From Hydnum rufescens UP504 (taxonomy: Eukaryota > Basidiomycota > Agaricomycetes > Cantharellales > Hydnaceae): a stretch of 64,000 nucleotides of DNA. A program made the translations under genes and the position numbers. Positions 35,519 through 46,309 of this stretch are shown one piece after another. Position 1 is the stretch's first letter, and each line of letters begins with the position of its first letter. The notes under the pieces were generated by a model. It was not told where the DNA came from and did no database searches. It saw only the letters and a program-made list of their open reading frames with translations. Location: NCBI GenBank assembly GCA_014904985.1, contig MU129104.1, forward strand, positions 46,495 through 110,494. The letters are read 5' to 3'.

Positions 35519-37918
35519 TCAGACCGACGACACGTAGCAAACAGGGAGCATAAAAAATTTCTTTTCTCGAACGACCGACCGAATGCGGGACCATCCGGAG
35601 ACTTCGTGGTCATCGTTCTCCAAACAAGCTCGAGGGATGTAGATATGACGGTTTCTGATGACGAACAGAATGGGTGAACAGCACGACGAGAGAGAGCACC
35701 GCATACAAACCGTTGGTCTCACGTCCATGTCGTCGCGTACCGTTTCTCTAGTGACATTTACCATTGTAGATCGGTGGTTCTGTTCTCGGAAAAACGACGA
35801 GTCCCGGTGATTGTCAGTTAGTGTTACCTGGCGCGGGAAATCTAGCTTGAAATACATACACTTCCAACAGAACCCGCTGCATTCAAGCGCATCCTTTTTT
35901 TCATCGAGAAGCTGACTATTTCGAGGGGGGTTGGGGTAGCGAGTCTCGTCAAAAGGGACTTTCGTGTGTGGAGGCTGCCAGGTCGAACATAAAATTAAAT
36001 TGTTCATGACTATCAGTGAATCCAGGGATCGGGGAATATATGGCAAAGCATATAGTAGGACATACTTGGCGAGCATGGTGATGGAATAGAACCCGCCCAG
36101 CGGCTAGAAAAAGATCAAAGGATTAGTCTTGTACGACAGAGACATAGTCATTCTCGAACGAGCACGAAACCGAAAAACGGGGTGACCTACCACGCCGATA
36201 GTGAGCACACTAAAATGGAATCCGTCTCTGGCAAACTACCCCCATAAAACAGCTCAGCACGAAATTCGTCATTTTGAACATGAAATGAAGCTGTCGGAAC
36301 GCACCATCACAAGAACAATACATGAGAGAATACTGGTGACCAAGCCCGTACTAATGGTGTACAAGGCCATACGGTTGATGATCGAATCAGTCCTGAGCCA
36401 CGCAACGATACGCACCATCATCAATCAGAGAAAAGGAATCGTTTAGTTGATGAATATCCCATGGTAACGTTATCACGCACGCACTTCTGGAATCCGGTCC
36501 GCCGACGTCGCAATAAGAGACACATACACGTGGCAATCACAATATCTGCAACTGCCTGGAAGCCACGATGCACCATATATCAGCGCATGAGCAAAGGCAA
36601 GCGAGAGAGTCAGAGACAAGGGTAGACAGATTGGAGGCACACGCACTTGAGTGGCGAGCCACGTCACGACCAGCCAGGTACATTCCTTAACCACCAGTTC
36701 AAAGCTCAATAATATATTCCTACAATAGGGGAGAAATACACGCAAATCAGAACCACAAGTGGACAACTGTGGTCTCGCCACCGGGAGTGCGGGGATGCAT
36801 ACGCTCTGATGGCCGTTGCTGCAACACGCGAAAACATCGATTTGATATCGGAAGATAATAAGTCACGATTCATTGAAAATACGAAGATGAGTACGAACCG
36901 GCACCGAATCCTAGTGTGCGAGAGGAATAAGAGGGACGAAGGACACAGAGCGATCGTAACTGGGGAAGACTAACCGAACTGAAGCAAAACAAGGACTTCC
37001 TAGAAAGCAGTAGCGCAAAACTTTCAGGTTGATCTATTGGGGCATCAAGGTCACGACATACCACGAGGATCCCGAGATAGAGATTGGCGCTCACTGTGAA
37101 ATCCAGTCGGAATTATCAACACGATGGATCTGCAGGCAGGATATATGGCAAGACCTACGAGAATAGACGCGATGCGCAAAGAAGGTTTGCACGGTGACTG
37201 ATGCGCACACCTTGGGAGAAATAGTGCTCAAGTCAAGGTAAAGGTATCTACCACAAGACGGACTCTGCTCACCGTGCTGATCTGATATATTGCGAATTCC
37301 CTATAAATAGGCAACAATTTCATGATGGACGGGGGGTGAATGGAGGAGAGAGCGGACAACAGTCGCGATAGACCCGATGCTCACCAGGTCGCACGGGCCA
37401 GAGCTAACGGATTATGATAATTTTTGACGAACCACCAATATAAAGACTGGGTAACGCAGGCACTGTATAACGGGACATTTCCGGACACGATAAGCCTTCA
37501 CGTAGTTCCTAGCAGCAGTCGATAAAAAACACAGAAAAGGGATACCGACAGTTGGAAGCCTTCCAGGGCCCTTTACAGTGCAAGATGAGGAAGATGCCTC
37601 GGTGGCTGGAAAGACAAGTGCGTGCGATACTCACCACAAAAATCCCACCTGAAGAAGGACAGATACCGGTCGAAGAATGTACAGTGCGAGGGAATAAGGA
37701 GAGACGTACCACCATTTTCAATGGTCTTCCGTCATTTGGGAAGGCATGATAATAGCTAGAGATCTGGATAGTGAGGACACCAAAGCATCTGATGGACACG
37801 GGTGATCAGTGCTGTCGTGGGCATCTTCAAGGCTAGAGGAGACTGACACAGCGGTGAGGAGGTTACCAAAGAAGGTACCACCAAAGACGTTGAGTAAGGC
37901 GCCCTTCATTATCTCCAT
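35519..37918 (-). CDS. DUF6534-type membrane protein, copy D1
   Basis: Multi-pass membrane protein of unknown function. The start ATG at 37918 gives MEIMKGALLNVFGGTFFGNL and LTA. Exon joins keep frame: CFGVLTIQISSYYHAFPNDG; a mini-exon VGFLW; then LIVSGNVPLYSACVTQSLYW and FVKNYHNPLALARATW; STISPKVCASVTVQTFFAHR; LSANLYLGILV; EVLVLLQFGFGAG; CTWLVVTWLATQ; AVADIVIATCMCLLLRRRRT ending GFQK; TDSIINRMALYTISTGLVTS; FARDGFHFSVLTIGV; FYSITMLAKYV; and a cytoplasmic tail with NVTRETVRDDMDVRP. This is the most complete of the cluster copies. The exon between FGFGAG and WLVVTWLATQ and the exact stop (an open frame reaches 35519) were not settled. It diverges from the Mug135-like copy M1. Confidence 0.65.
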
Positions 37919-38389
37919 GATGAAGGAAAGAGGAAGAAGGGGGATGGGGGGAAGAAATGGATGGCTCCAATGAGCTAAAAGAGCAGCCGAATTCATTAGA
38001 ACCGATCGCTAAATGAGAATCCAAGTAGAACATGTGGGAGATCCGATGATTCTTCTTCGACTCAAGTGCTTGAGGTTGAGCACGGCTTAACAGACTGCAT
38101 GAATTCCCCCATTATCCTGACATCGCCCAGTACAGAATCGAAGAGGACAGCATTAATGACCAAAAACCACCAGTAGGGCGATAGATACAGGCATCCGATG
38201 CGGCAGTTACCGATCGGGTTTTCCCTCTATAGAAGCCCGCCTCGCCTACTATTTGAATGGCAGGTATATTTCCTGATATATCGATATGAATGTGAGGAAG
38301 ATCAATATTTTCTGATTCTCAGTTCGATCAGCGTTCAATCTTGGCATCTTCTGCGGAGTCACCTTTGGGCGATTGGGGCACTGCCCGAG
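37919..38389. promoter_or_regulatory. shared promoter region of D1 and M1
   Basis: Intergenic block between divergent starts. Near 38202-38232 it carries a block (GGCAGTTACCGATCGG, then TTTTCCCTCTATAG) that recurs at 44945-44977 (between D2 and M3) and at 48706-48730 (beside D3). The conserved TATA-like end faces the Mug135-like gene. Confidence 0.55.
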
Positions 38390-39340
38390 ACCATGTCCAT
38401 GGGGTTATGTATCCTCCTCGCTAATAATAGATATTGGCCCCGTTCTAGCCAAGTCGCCATTCTTCGAATGCTTCGCAGTCGCTGACAGTATGAAAGGTGA
38501 ATCTGTACTAGCTCAAGTTCATATTCCGACCTGCTCATATCAATCTTGATGCTTCATTCCATCTTCCAGCTGTTCGACTGACTGCTCCAGGCATAGCAAC
38601 CGAAGTGGAGACCCTTGATGGTTAGGCTTCTGGTGCTTCGAAGGCTCATCCGCAAGGAAGCAACTACTTCTCAGGGCGCTCAAGAAATGGAATCATATTC
38701 ATTCCACGTATAATTGTCACTCCTCTGTGGCTGGCGCCCATTTATGGTCATCCACCTCCAACACTTCGCAAGTCGATGAGAATAATGAAACATTTAATGG
38801 AAGCAATGTCGGATTTGATGGAAGCCATGTGAGATTCAAATGAAAGTATTATGCGTCGCAGTCAAAACCATCCAAGCTTGCTTTGCCACACCGAAGAACA
38901 ACGCCCTTGACTTCCAAATTTCGGCATCTGTACAGACTGTATGTATTTGGCATGCCTCGACTCAAACATCCTTGAACTTAGCATGAGTTTTCAGTTCATT
39001 GAACCAATGGGAACCAAGGTACATTCAATGTTTACCTAATACACTATTCATAAATAGGCATGTACAGTAATGTGAGGTGTGGGGATGGATCTCATATGCC
39101 TTACGTTGTGGTCCCTTCGATCATGGTGATGGCCCTGCCGTGCATATTTTTGAAATCCATGTGCAGCAGAGACCCCTGATTTAACAGGGTTTGCATTCCA
39201 TGCTGCTGGCAATTTGGCAGCTATTTAGAGGGCTATGGTAGGGGCAGTAATGGTTCTGACATTGAACTGCATCAGCGATTAGTAGTACAACTTGGGGCCC
39301 ATTGCGTCCCCAGTTCAGTTCTTCCTGATAATTGTAATTT
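38390..39340 (+). pseudogene. Mug135-like gene copy M1, decayed
   Basis: Homologous along its length to M3 (45116-46001). The promoter and first-exon region are recognisable; APGIATEVETLDG follows, then a stop. The block TTGTCACTCCTCTGTGGCTG aligns with the M3 exon that starts ITPLWLGP. The end (about 39225-39320) reads as YGRGSNGSDIELHQRLVVQL followed by GAHCVPSS, matching the M3 C-terminus. Stops and frame changes between these parts, plus loss of the NASCADG motif, mark it as a pseudogene. Confidence 0.6.
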
Positions 39341-39831
39341 CTTGTCCCAAAAGAATTGAATGATCATGAGCTGGCTCGATCACGTACACAGGGGCACCTT
39401 ACAGTACAAAAAGATGGGGCACGAATAGAACAGCAGAGTAAGGGACCGGAACATGAGGCCCGCACGCTGATGAGGTATCTGGTGTTTCAAGTGAGAGGCG
39501 GTAGCGTAGGACTATTGAAGAGATTGCGTTAGGCGAATCTATTATTCAAGCTATTTAATTTTAGTCATGCAGAATCAAGCTAGCGGCAGCCGAGACGGGA
39601 CGAGAGCGAGAGTGAGAGCGAACGAGGAAACGTGCGATCTGACGGAGTCATTGCAGCGAAGTCCGCATTCGAGAAGATTGTCAAACCGCTTCGTTTCGTT
39701 TCGTCTCACTGTCCCTGCCAGCAGGAGTTCTTGGGGGAAACCCTGCTGTTGTGTCTTTTCCTGTCCCACCTATAGCTGTTGATCATGAAGTGGTTTTTGT
39801 CGGTGCTTAGTTGTGAGTCTCACCCGCCTTT
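39341..39831. other. intergenic, nothing recognised
   Basis: Between decayed copy M1 and the first solo-LTR-like element. A 71-codon plus-strand frame (39567-39782) has no family features. Confidence 0.4.
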
Positions 39832-40018
39832 TGTGGAATGAAGAACCTCGGTGCAGGGTACAGTTGCGGAGGTACAAACCAGTGGGGTATGTACATCAAG
39901 TTCCTACGTTATATATAGTAAAAAGGGGGGGCGGCCATAGGATAGGCCGGACAAGCGGAGAGGGGTAGATCGAGTGGCACGTGACGTACGCCGTAGTCGA
40001 TAACCGCCCATTTCAACA
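39832..40018 (-). mobile_element. solo-LTR-like element, copy 1
   Basis: About 187 bp, nearly identical to 54922-55109 in the same orientation. Read on the minus strand it starts TGTTGAAATGGGCGG, has a TATA box (CTATATATAACG) in its second half, and ends near CACA. CCGCC occurs at 39824-39828 and again directly after the other end (40019-40023), a possible 5-bp target duplication, though three T residues lie between the left repeat and the TG. No internal retroelement coding sequence is adjacent. Confidence 0.65.
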
Positions 40019-40740
40019 CCGCCCATCTCTGGCTATACAATGGATGAGTCCCACTCAGAAATCCGGGCATTGTTGCCATTGGCAACAGTTGCAGAAGGCT
40101 CAACGCCGGGATGAAGGGACCAGGAAAGATACGGAGCATGCCGACCGTTTTGCGGAAAGTATTTTGATAATATCTCATTCAATATTGAATATTCTCCCCA
40201 GCTGTCAAGTCAAACTAGTTGATCACCATCTGGTGTCCTCAGAGAGTCGGAATGTGAAGGTTTGGATGTTAAGTAAACCAAGGAATACAAATATCATAAT
40301 CTTATAGTCTCCATTTCCCTCTGCCTGTTCGACCAAAGATCGGAGCCATTGAAGAACATCTGATCCCACTAAGCGAGTTTTGCACCATCCACATTAGGTG
40401 GGAATATGATGTTCTGAGCCGAGTCTCCCGCCAGATGTTAGCAGATGCTAAGACCAGGGGGCCACAGAACGAGAGAATAGACACAGCGACGGGGATGATG
40501 GATATTTATCTCATATTCTATGGCAAGCCTGAGCCTACCCGTTGATAATACTATGTACAGGAAGTGAAAGAGCACATGAAAAGAAGAGTGTCCAAGTGCC
40601 AGTGGTGCCTGCGAGAAAACGGCGAGGTCGATTCAGACGGCATAGCCTCTTAGGGGTAGTGTGTAAATCTCGATTTATAGACCGCAAACAGGCTGCTCCC
40701 GAAAGGCGCCAAGGGCGGTGGGCTTCCCCAAGACAAGACA
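40019..40740. other. intergenic, nothing recognised
   Basis: Between the solo-LTR-like element and the GACTCAAGTC-rich element. No homologue elsewhere in the window noticed and no coding features. Confidence 0.4.
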
Positions 40741-41157
40741 AGTGTTGCCATGACTTGCGGCTTGAGCCGACTCAAGTCGCAAGTCGAGTCACTCGGAGTC
40801 GCGCAGAGCCGTTTGCAAGTCGAGTCGTTTCTGTGACTCGGAGTCGCAAGTCGAGTCGCAGGAGTCGGTTCGAACCCACTCCGAGTCGAAAATACCAGTA
40901 ACATAGACAGTGTAGGCTCTATCATACTCTACGCTCAAAATCAACTCAATGTGTATAAAGCTGATTTTACATGTGAGAATGAAAAAAATCCTCGTCACCT
41001 GTCACATGTACGGAGTTTCGAAGTACATGTGACAGATGTGGCCGGTTATTTGATAAGCAGCTGGAATTGCCATATATGCCATATAGAAAGTATTGACGAC
41101 TCAAGTCGACTCAAGTCACAGTCGAGTCAAGCCGTGTCAAGTCGTGCGTGCAAAACT
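40741..41157. mobile_element. GACTCAAGTC-rich inverted-repeat element (MITE-like)
   Basis: Both ends are clusters of related 10-mers (GACTCAAGTC, GCAAGTCGAG, GACTCGGAGTC). The ends are inverted: AGTGTTGCCATGACTTGCGG at the left, and the right end read backwards starts AGTTTTGCACGCACGACTTG. The centre holds a perfect 13-bp inverted repeat (40999-41035). No coding capacity. A short relative lies at 52266-52339. It sits at the 5' end of Mug135-like copy M2 and appears to have replaced that gene's first exon. Confidence 0.6.
40999..41035. repeat. 13-bp perfect inverted repeat in element centre
   Basis: CTGTCACATGTAC (40999-41011) and GTACATGTGACAG (41023-41035), with an 11-nt spacer. Flanking CAC and GTG extend the pairing after a two-base bulge. 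Confidence 0.85.
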
Positions 41158-41237
41158 ACCCGAGACGTCAGATATAATGTCTCGCATATAGGTCAGCAAT
41201 GGCAAAACGGTGCAAAGGTGGTTCGGCAGGGTTCACA

Positions 41238-42050
41238 ATGGGAGCCAGACTCCCGTTGTGAACCCAGCCGAAGTGCCTTCGCACTGTTTCACCATCGCTG
41301 ACTTATACGCAAGGCAAGTCCTTACCACCAGAGTTATACCAACGATGTTTCCAGGCATCGAAACGGAAGCTGAGGCCCTTGATGCCGACGCCTACAAAAC
41401 AGTCATTGCTTCGACGGTCCATCCAGAAGGTGAGTTTCCTTTTCTTCTGAGTCGTCGAAAAAACTGAAGCAGATCCCAATTACAGTCATTACTCCTCTGT
41501 GGCTCGTCCCGCTCCAGGCCGAATTCCAATCTCTCCGCATCTTGATGGATAAATTGGAAAAATCTATCGAGATCCTTGCGGACATCTCGGCCATTCGTAC
41601 GGATGTTATGGTATGTATCCAACACCCCAACTCGGATCCCACTGAACCTGGATGAGTTTCCAGAGTACTAAACAAATGGCGGCCAAAGTGAGCATCCTTT
41701 GTACTTACTCAGATTCCTCTAGCTAAATACAATGTTCGCAAATAGGCTTACAATGCAAGCTGTGACAACGGATCCCCGCATACCTTACACGATAGTCCCC
41801 TTCACTGATGGTACCAACCCGCCGGTACGTATTCTCCTCCAAATCCACATGTTCAGCTGGGATTTACCAACTTCTGCAGCCTGAATTGCCCGAAATTCGC
41901 CAGTATAGCGATATCCTTGCACTGTCCGCGGATCAAACTGCTGCGTATCTACAAGGCTATGGCGGCCATGTCAATGGTTCCAACTTCGAACTACATCAGC
42001 GGCTAGGGAATTTACTTGGGGCCCGCGTCGTTGCCGGCACTTTTTTGTAA
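41238..42050 (+). pseudogene. Mug135-like gene copy M2, 5'-truncated
   Basis: Closely similar to M3. The first exon lacks the start and opens in NPAEVPSHCFTIADLYARQV; exon 2 reads ITPLWLVPLQAEFQSLRILM; then AYNASCDNGS breaks because one extra C in TCCCC (about 41772-41775, versus TCCC in M3) shifts the frame. The C-terminal exon LPEIRQYSDILALSADQTAA and YLQGYGGHVNGSNFELHQRL is intact. The 5' truncation point abuts the GACTCAAGTC element ending at 41157. Confidence 0.65.
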
Positions 42051-42539
42051 TTCATCCTTACTATGATAAGTGTCGCAAGTTTCTATCAAGTCCCTCCCCT
42101 CTTCTTTACCTTGTTCTCTACCTCTTCCTTACTCTGATGCATTTTGCAAGTTTCTACTGAGTCCCTCCCCTCTTCTTGACGCTGTGCTATAAATTGTCGT
42201 AATCAAATCTTCGTACATCCCTGTCCTTGAGCGATGAACCACATAGGATTGTACTAGCATCTAGCGGAACCCACTATTGATGACAATAGATGATTAGGCC
42301 ATCAGGACCATGGAGACAGCTAACAAACTTTAGAACCACGCCACCGGCAACACGGAACAAACAGAGAGCTCAAACAATTCTTCCAACGAATGACTGAGTG
42401 GGGAATCCTCCAGAGATTTCATGGTCATCATTCTCCAAACAAGCCCGAGGGATGCGTAGATGGCGCGGGATATAGATATGACGGTTTCTGATGACGGATC
42501 GAATGAGTGAACGAAGGGGAGACGTCACTGGATACGAAC

Positions 42540-44676
42540 CATCAGTCGGACGCCCATGTCGTCGCGCATCGTCTCTCTGGTGACATTGACCATTGTAAAT
42601 TGGAGACTCTGCTACTGGAAAATCGATGAGTCCCGGTGATTGTCAGTCAGAAAGTTCAAGGAATATACATTGAAACATAGGGTTGGAGTAGAGTCCGGTG
42701 CATTCAGGCGCATCGTCTTTCTCATTGAGAAACTTATTACTTCGAGGGGGCTGCCATAACGAGCCTTGTCAGGAGTGTCTTTCCTGTGTGGAGACTGCCA
42801 GGCCGAACATAGAATTAAATTATCACGACGACCAGTGAGGCGAGGGATCGGGGGATATATAGCAAAGTATATAGTAGGACATACTTGACGAACATCGTGA
42901 CGGAATAGAACACCCCCAGCAGCTAGAAGAAGATCAAGGAGTGGGTCTTGTACGACAGAGACATGGTCATTCTCGAACGAGCAGGAAACCGAAAAACGGG
43001 GGACCTACCACGCCGATAGTGAGCACACTAAAATGGGACCTGTCTCTGGCGAACTGCCCCCATAAAACAATTCAGCACTAAATTTATCACTTAAACATGA
43101 AATGGAGTAGCCGGAACGCACCACGACAAGAACAATACATGAGAGAATACTGGTGATCAAACCTGTACTAATGGTGTACAGGACCATACGGTTGATGATC
43201 GAATCAGTCCTGAGCCACGCAACGATACGCACCATCATCAATCAGAGAAAGGGAATCGTTTAGTTGATGAATATCCCATGGTAACGTTATCAGATACGAA
43301 CTTCTGGAATCCGGTCCGCCGACGTCGCAATAAGAGACACATACGCGTGGCAATCACAATATCTGCAATTGCCTGGAAGCCGCGATGCACCATATATCAG
43401 CGCATGGACAAAGACAAGCGAGAGAGTCAGAGACAAGGGTAGACAGATTGGAGGCACACGCACTTGAGTGGCGAGCCACGTCACGACGAGCCAGGTACAT
43501 TCCTTAACCACCAGTTCAAAGTTCAATAATATATTCCTACAATAGAGGGGAAATACAAGCAAATCAGAACCACAAGTGGACAACTGTGGTCTGGCCACCG
43601 GGAGTGCGGGGATGCATACGCTCTTATGGCCGTTGCTGCAACACGCGAGAACATCGATTTCCGGAAGGTAATAAGTCACGATTCATTAAGAACTACGACG
43701 ATTAGTACGAACCGGCACCGAATCCTAGTGTGCGAGAGGAATACGAGGGACGAAGGACACAGAGCGATCGTAACTGGGGAAGACTAACCGAACTGAAGCA
43801 AAACAAGGACTTCCTAGAAAGCAGTAGCGCAAAACTTTCAGATTGATCTATTGGGGCATCAAGGTCACGACATACCACGAGGATGCCGAGCAGGATATAT
43901 GGCAAGACCTACGAGAATAGACACGATGCGCAAAGAAGGTTTTCACAGTGACTGATGCGCAGACCTTGGGAGAAATAGTGCTGAAGTCAAGGTAAAAGTA
44001 TCTACGACAAGAGGACTCTGCTCACCGTGCTGATCTAATATATTGCGAATTCCCTATAAATACGCAATGATTTCATAGACACAGTGGGCACAGAAGATCA
44101 GCAGAGTAGAGAACGTTCAACGATCGCGATAGACCCGATACTAACCGGGTCGCGCGGCCCAGAGCCAAAAGGATTATAATAATTCGTGATGAACGGCCAA
44201 TATAAAGACTGGGTAACGCAAGCACTGTATGATGTACATGATTAGATGCGTTGTCGGACACGAGTATGCCTCCGGAGTAATTCCTAGCAACAATTGAAGA
44301 ACACGGAAAAGGGGATACTAACAGTAGGAAAGCTTCCAAAGCCCTTTACAGTAGAAGCTCAGGAGATGCTTCAGTAGATAACCGTGCTCGATACCCACCA
44401 CAAGAACCCCACCTGAGAAAGGACAGGTCGCGGTGGATGAAAGCACATTTCCAGAGTGTGGAGGGACGTACCACCAGTTCCAATGGCCTTGCATCATTGG
44501 GGAAGGCACGATAATAGCTAGAGGTCTAAATAGTGAGGACGCCAAAGCACTTGATGGACATGGTGGATCAGTGCTGCGGTAGCCATCCTCAGGACCCGAG
44601 GAGACTAACAAAGCAGTTGGTCACCAAAGAACAAGTCACCAAGGACATTGAGTAGGGCACCCTTCGTTATCTCCGT
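42540..44676 (-). pseudogene. DUF6534-type gene copy D2, start codon lost
   Basis: Homologous to D1 over the full gene. At the start both ATGs of D1 (ATGGAGATAATG) are replaced by ACG (ACGGAGATAACG, first base at 44676). Downstream, RRRRTGFQ-type, NRMVLYTISTGLITSILSCI and FGAGSY-type exons remain readable. Without a start it is probably not expressed as the same protein, unless a downstream ATG in the first exon is used. It shares its upstream region with the intact M3. Confidence 0.6.
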
Positions 44677-45115
44677 GGTGGAGGGAAAGAGAAGGGGAAC
44701 TGCGAAAGAACTGGTGAGCTAAAGAACAGGCAATTCATTAGAACCGAGCGCTAAGTGAGGTTTCAAGTAGAAGATATACAGGATTCGATGATTCTTTTTC
44801 AACTCATTCCTTTGAGCTGGCTACGGCTCGACAGATGGCGTTCATTCCCGTTATCCCGACATCGTCCCCATCTGCTACGGAATCGATCGCGCAGAGGGGA
44901 CAGGATTAATGACGAAAAATGAAGCAATAGATGGGCATGCATACGGCAGTTACCGATGGGGATTTCCCTATATAGGAGCATCGATGTTTCGTCATATGGA
45001 AATCAAGTAGATCGAGTCGAGAACGAGGACGATCAGACATCGGTCATTTTCTGGTCCGTTTCATTCCGAGCGGGAGCATACCCGAGACCTTGCCTCTGCA
45101 CTCTGCAGATATAAT
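44677..45115. promoter_or_regulatory. shared promoter region of D2 and M3
   Basis: Carries the conserved block GGCAGTTACCGATGGG, then GATTTCCCTATATAGGAG (about 44945-44980), with a good TATA sequence about 140 bases upstream of the M3 ATG. The same block occurs beside D1 and D3. Confidence 0.55.
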
Positions 45116-46001
45116 GTGAGTGGGTATCGCTTGCTTCACGTACTCCCCCTGCTAACAATGGATTTTGGCATCTTTCCACCCAATTCAGCAGGAATTGAAG
45201 CCCCCATCGCAGACCCAGCGGAACTGCCTTTACACCACTTCACTCGTGCTGACTTATACGCAAAGCAAGTCCGTGCCACCAGAGTTATATCAACGATGTT
45301 TCCAGGCGTCGCAACGGAAGCTGAGGCCCTCGATGCCGAGGCCTTCAAAATAGCTGTTGCTTCGACGGTCCATCTGGAAGGTGAGTTTCTTTTTCTTCTG
45401 AGTCGTCAAAAAACTGAAGCACGTCTTATTCCAATTACAGTCATTACTCCTCTGTGGCTCGGCCCCCTCGTGGCTGAACTCGCGCCTCTCCGCATCTCGA
45501 TGGATAGACTGAGTGATTCTGTTGGGATCCTTCGTGCGGACGTCTCGGCCATTCGTACGGATGTTATGGTATGTATCCAACACCCCAACTCAGATCCCAC
45601 TGAACCTGGATGAGTTTCCAGAGTACTAAACAAGTGGCGGCCAAAGTGAGCATCCTTCGTACTTACTCAGATTCCTCTAGCTAAATACAATGTTCGCAAA
45701 TAGACTTACAATGCAAGCTGTGCGGACGGATCCCGTATCCCTTACACGATAGTCCCCTTCACTGATGGTACCAATCCGCTGGTATGTGTTCTCCAAATCC
45801 ACATGTTCAGCTGGGATTTATCAATTTTTTCAGCCTGAATTACCCGAAATTCGCAACTATAACAATATCCTGGCACTGTCTGAGGATCACACGGTTGCAT
45901 ATCTTCAAGGTTATGGCGGCCATGTCAGTGGGTCCAACCTTGAACTCCATCAGCAGCTGGCGAGTCTACTTGGGGCCCACGTCCCTGGCTTCCCACTGTA
46001 A
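45116..46001 (+). CDS. Mug135-like protein, copy M3 (intact)
   Basis: Five exons in perfect phase (45116-45380, 45441-45568, 45622-45645, 45704-45781, 45834-46001) give 220 residues. The middle exon is 24 nt. The C-terminal half has the pattern I know from basidiomycete Mug135-like C-terminal-domain proteins: TYNASCADGSRIPYTIVPFT, DGTNP, then LPEIRNYNNILALSEDHTVA and YLQGYGGHVSGSNLELHQQL. The N-terminal half has LYAKQVRATRVISTMFPGVA and a helical stretch of spaced hydrophobics (APLRISMDRLSDSVGILRAD), probably a coiled coil. No signal peptide or membrane helix. Molecular function unknown; the name comes from a fission yeast meiotically upregulated gene. It diverges from D2 and is the only intact copy of the three. 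Confidence 0.75.
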
Positions 46002-46309
46002 TCCACCCCGTTTCCTCATCTTGTTCTGTACCTCTTCCCTACTCTGATCAACATTGTACTAGCATCTAGCGGAACCCACTATTGATGGCAATAGATGATT
46101 AGGCCATCATGACCATGGAGACAGCTCACAAACTTTAGAACCACGCACCGACAACATGGAACAAACAGAGAGCTCAAACAATTCTTCCAACGAATGACTG
46201 AGTGGGGAATCCTCCAGAGATTTCACGGTCATCATTCTCCAAACAAGTCCGAGGGATGTGTAGATGGCGCGGGATATAGATATGACGTCGGACGCCCATG
46301 TTGTCGCGC

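Noticed and set aside
39832..40018. Minus-strand open frame through the solo-LTR-like element as a gene
   Set aside because: The frame is not conserved in the second copy, and the ends, TATA box and flanking repeats fit an LTR better.
40866..40876. GGTTCGAACCC resembling a tRNA B box
   Set aside because: It lies inside the GACTCAAGTC repeat array; no matching A box or cloverleaf arms at the right distances.
40741..41157. CRISPR-like array from the repeated GACTCAAGTC words
   Set aside because: Units are about 10 bp, degenerate, without regular spacers, and the context is a eukaryotic genome.
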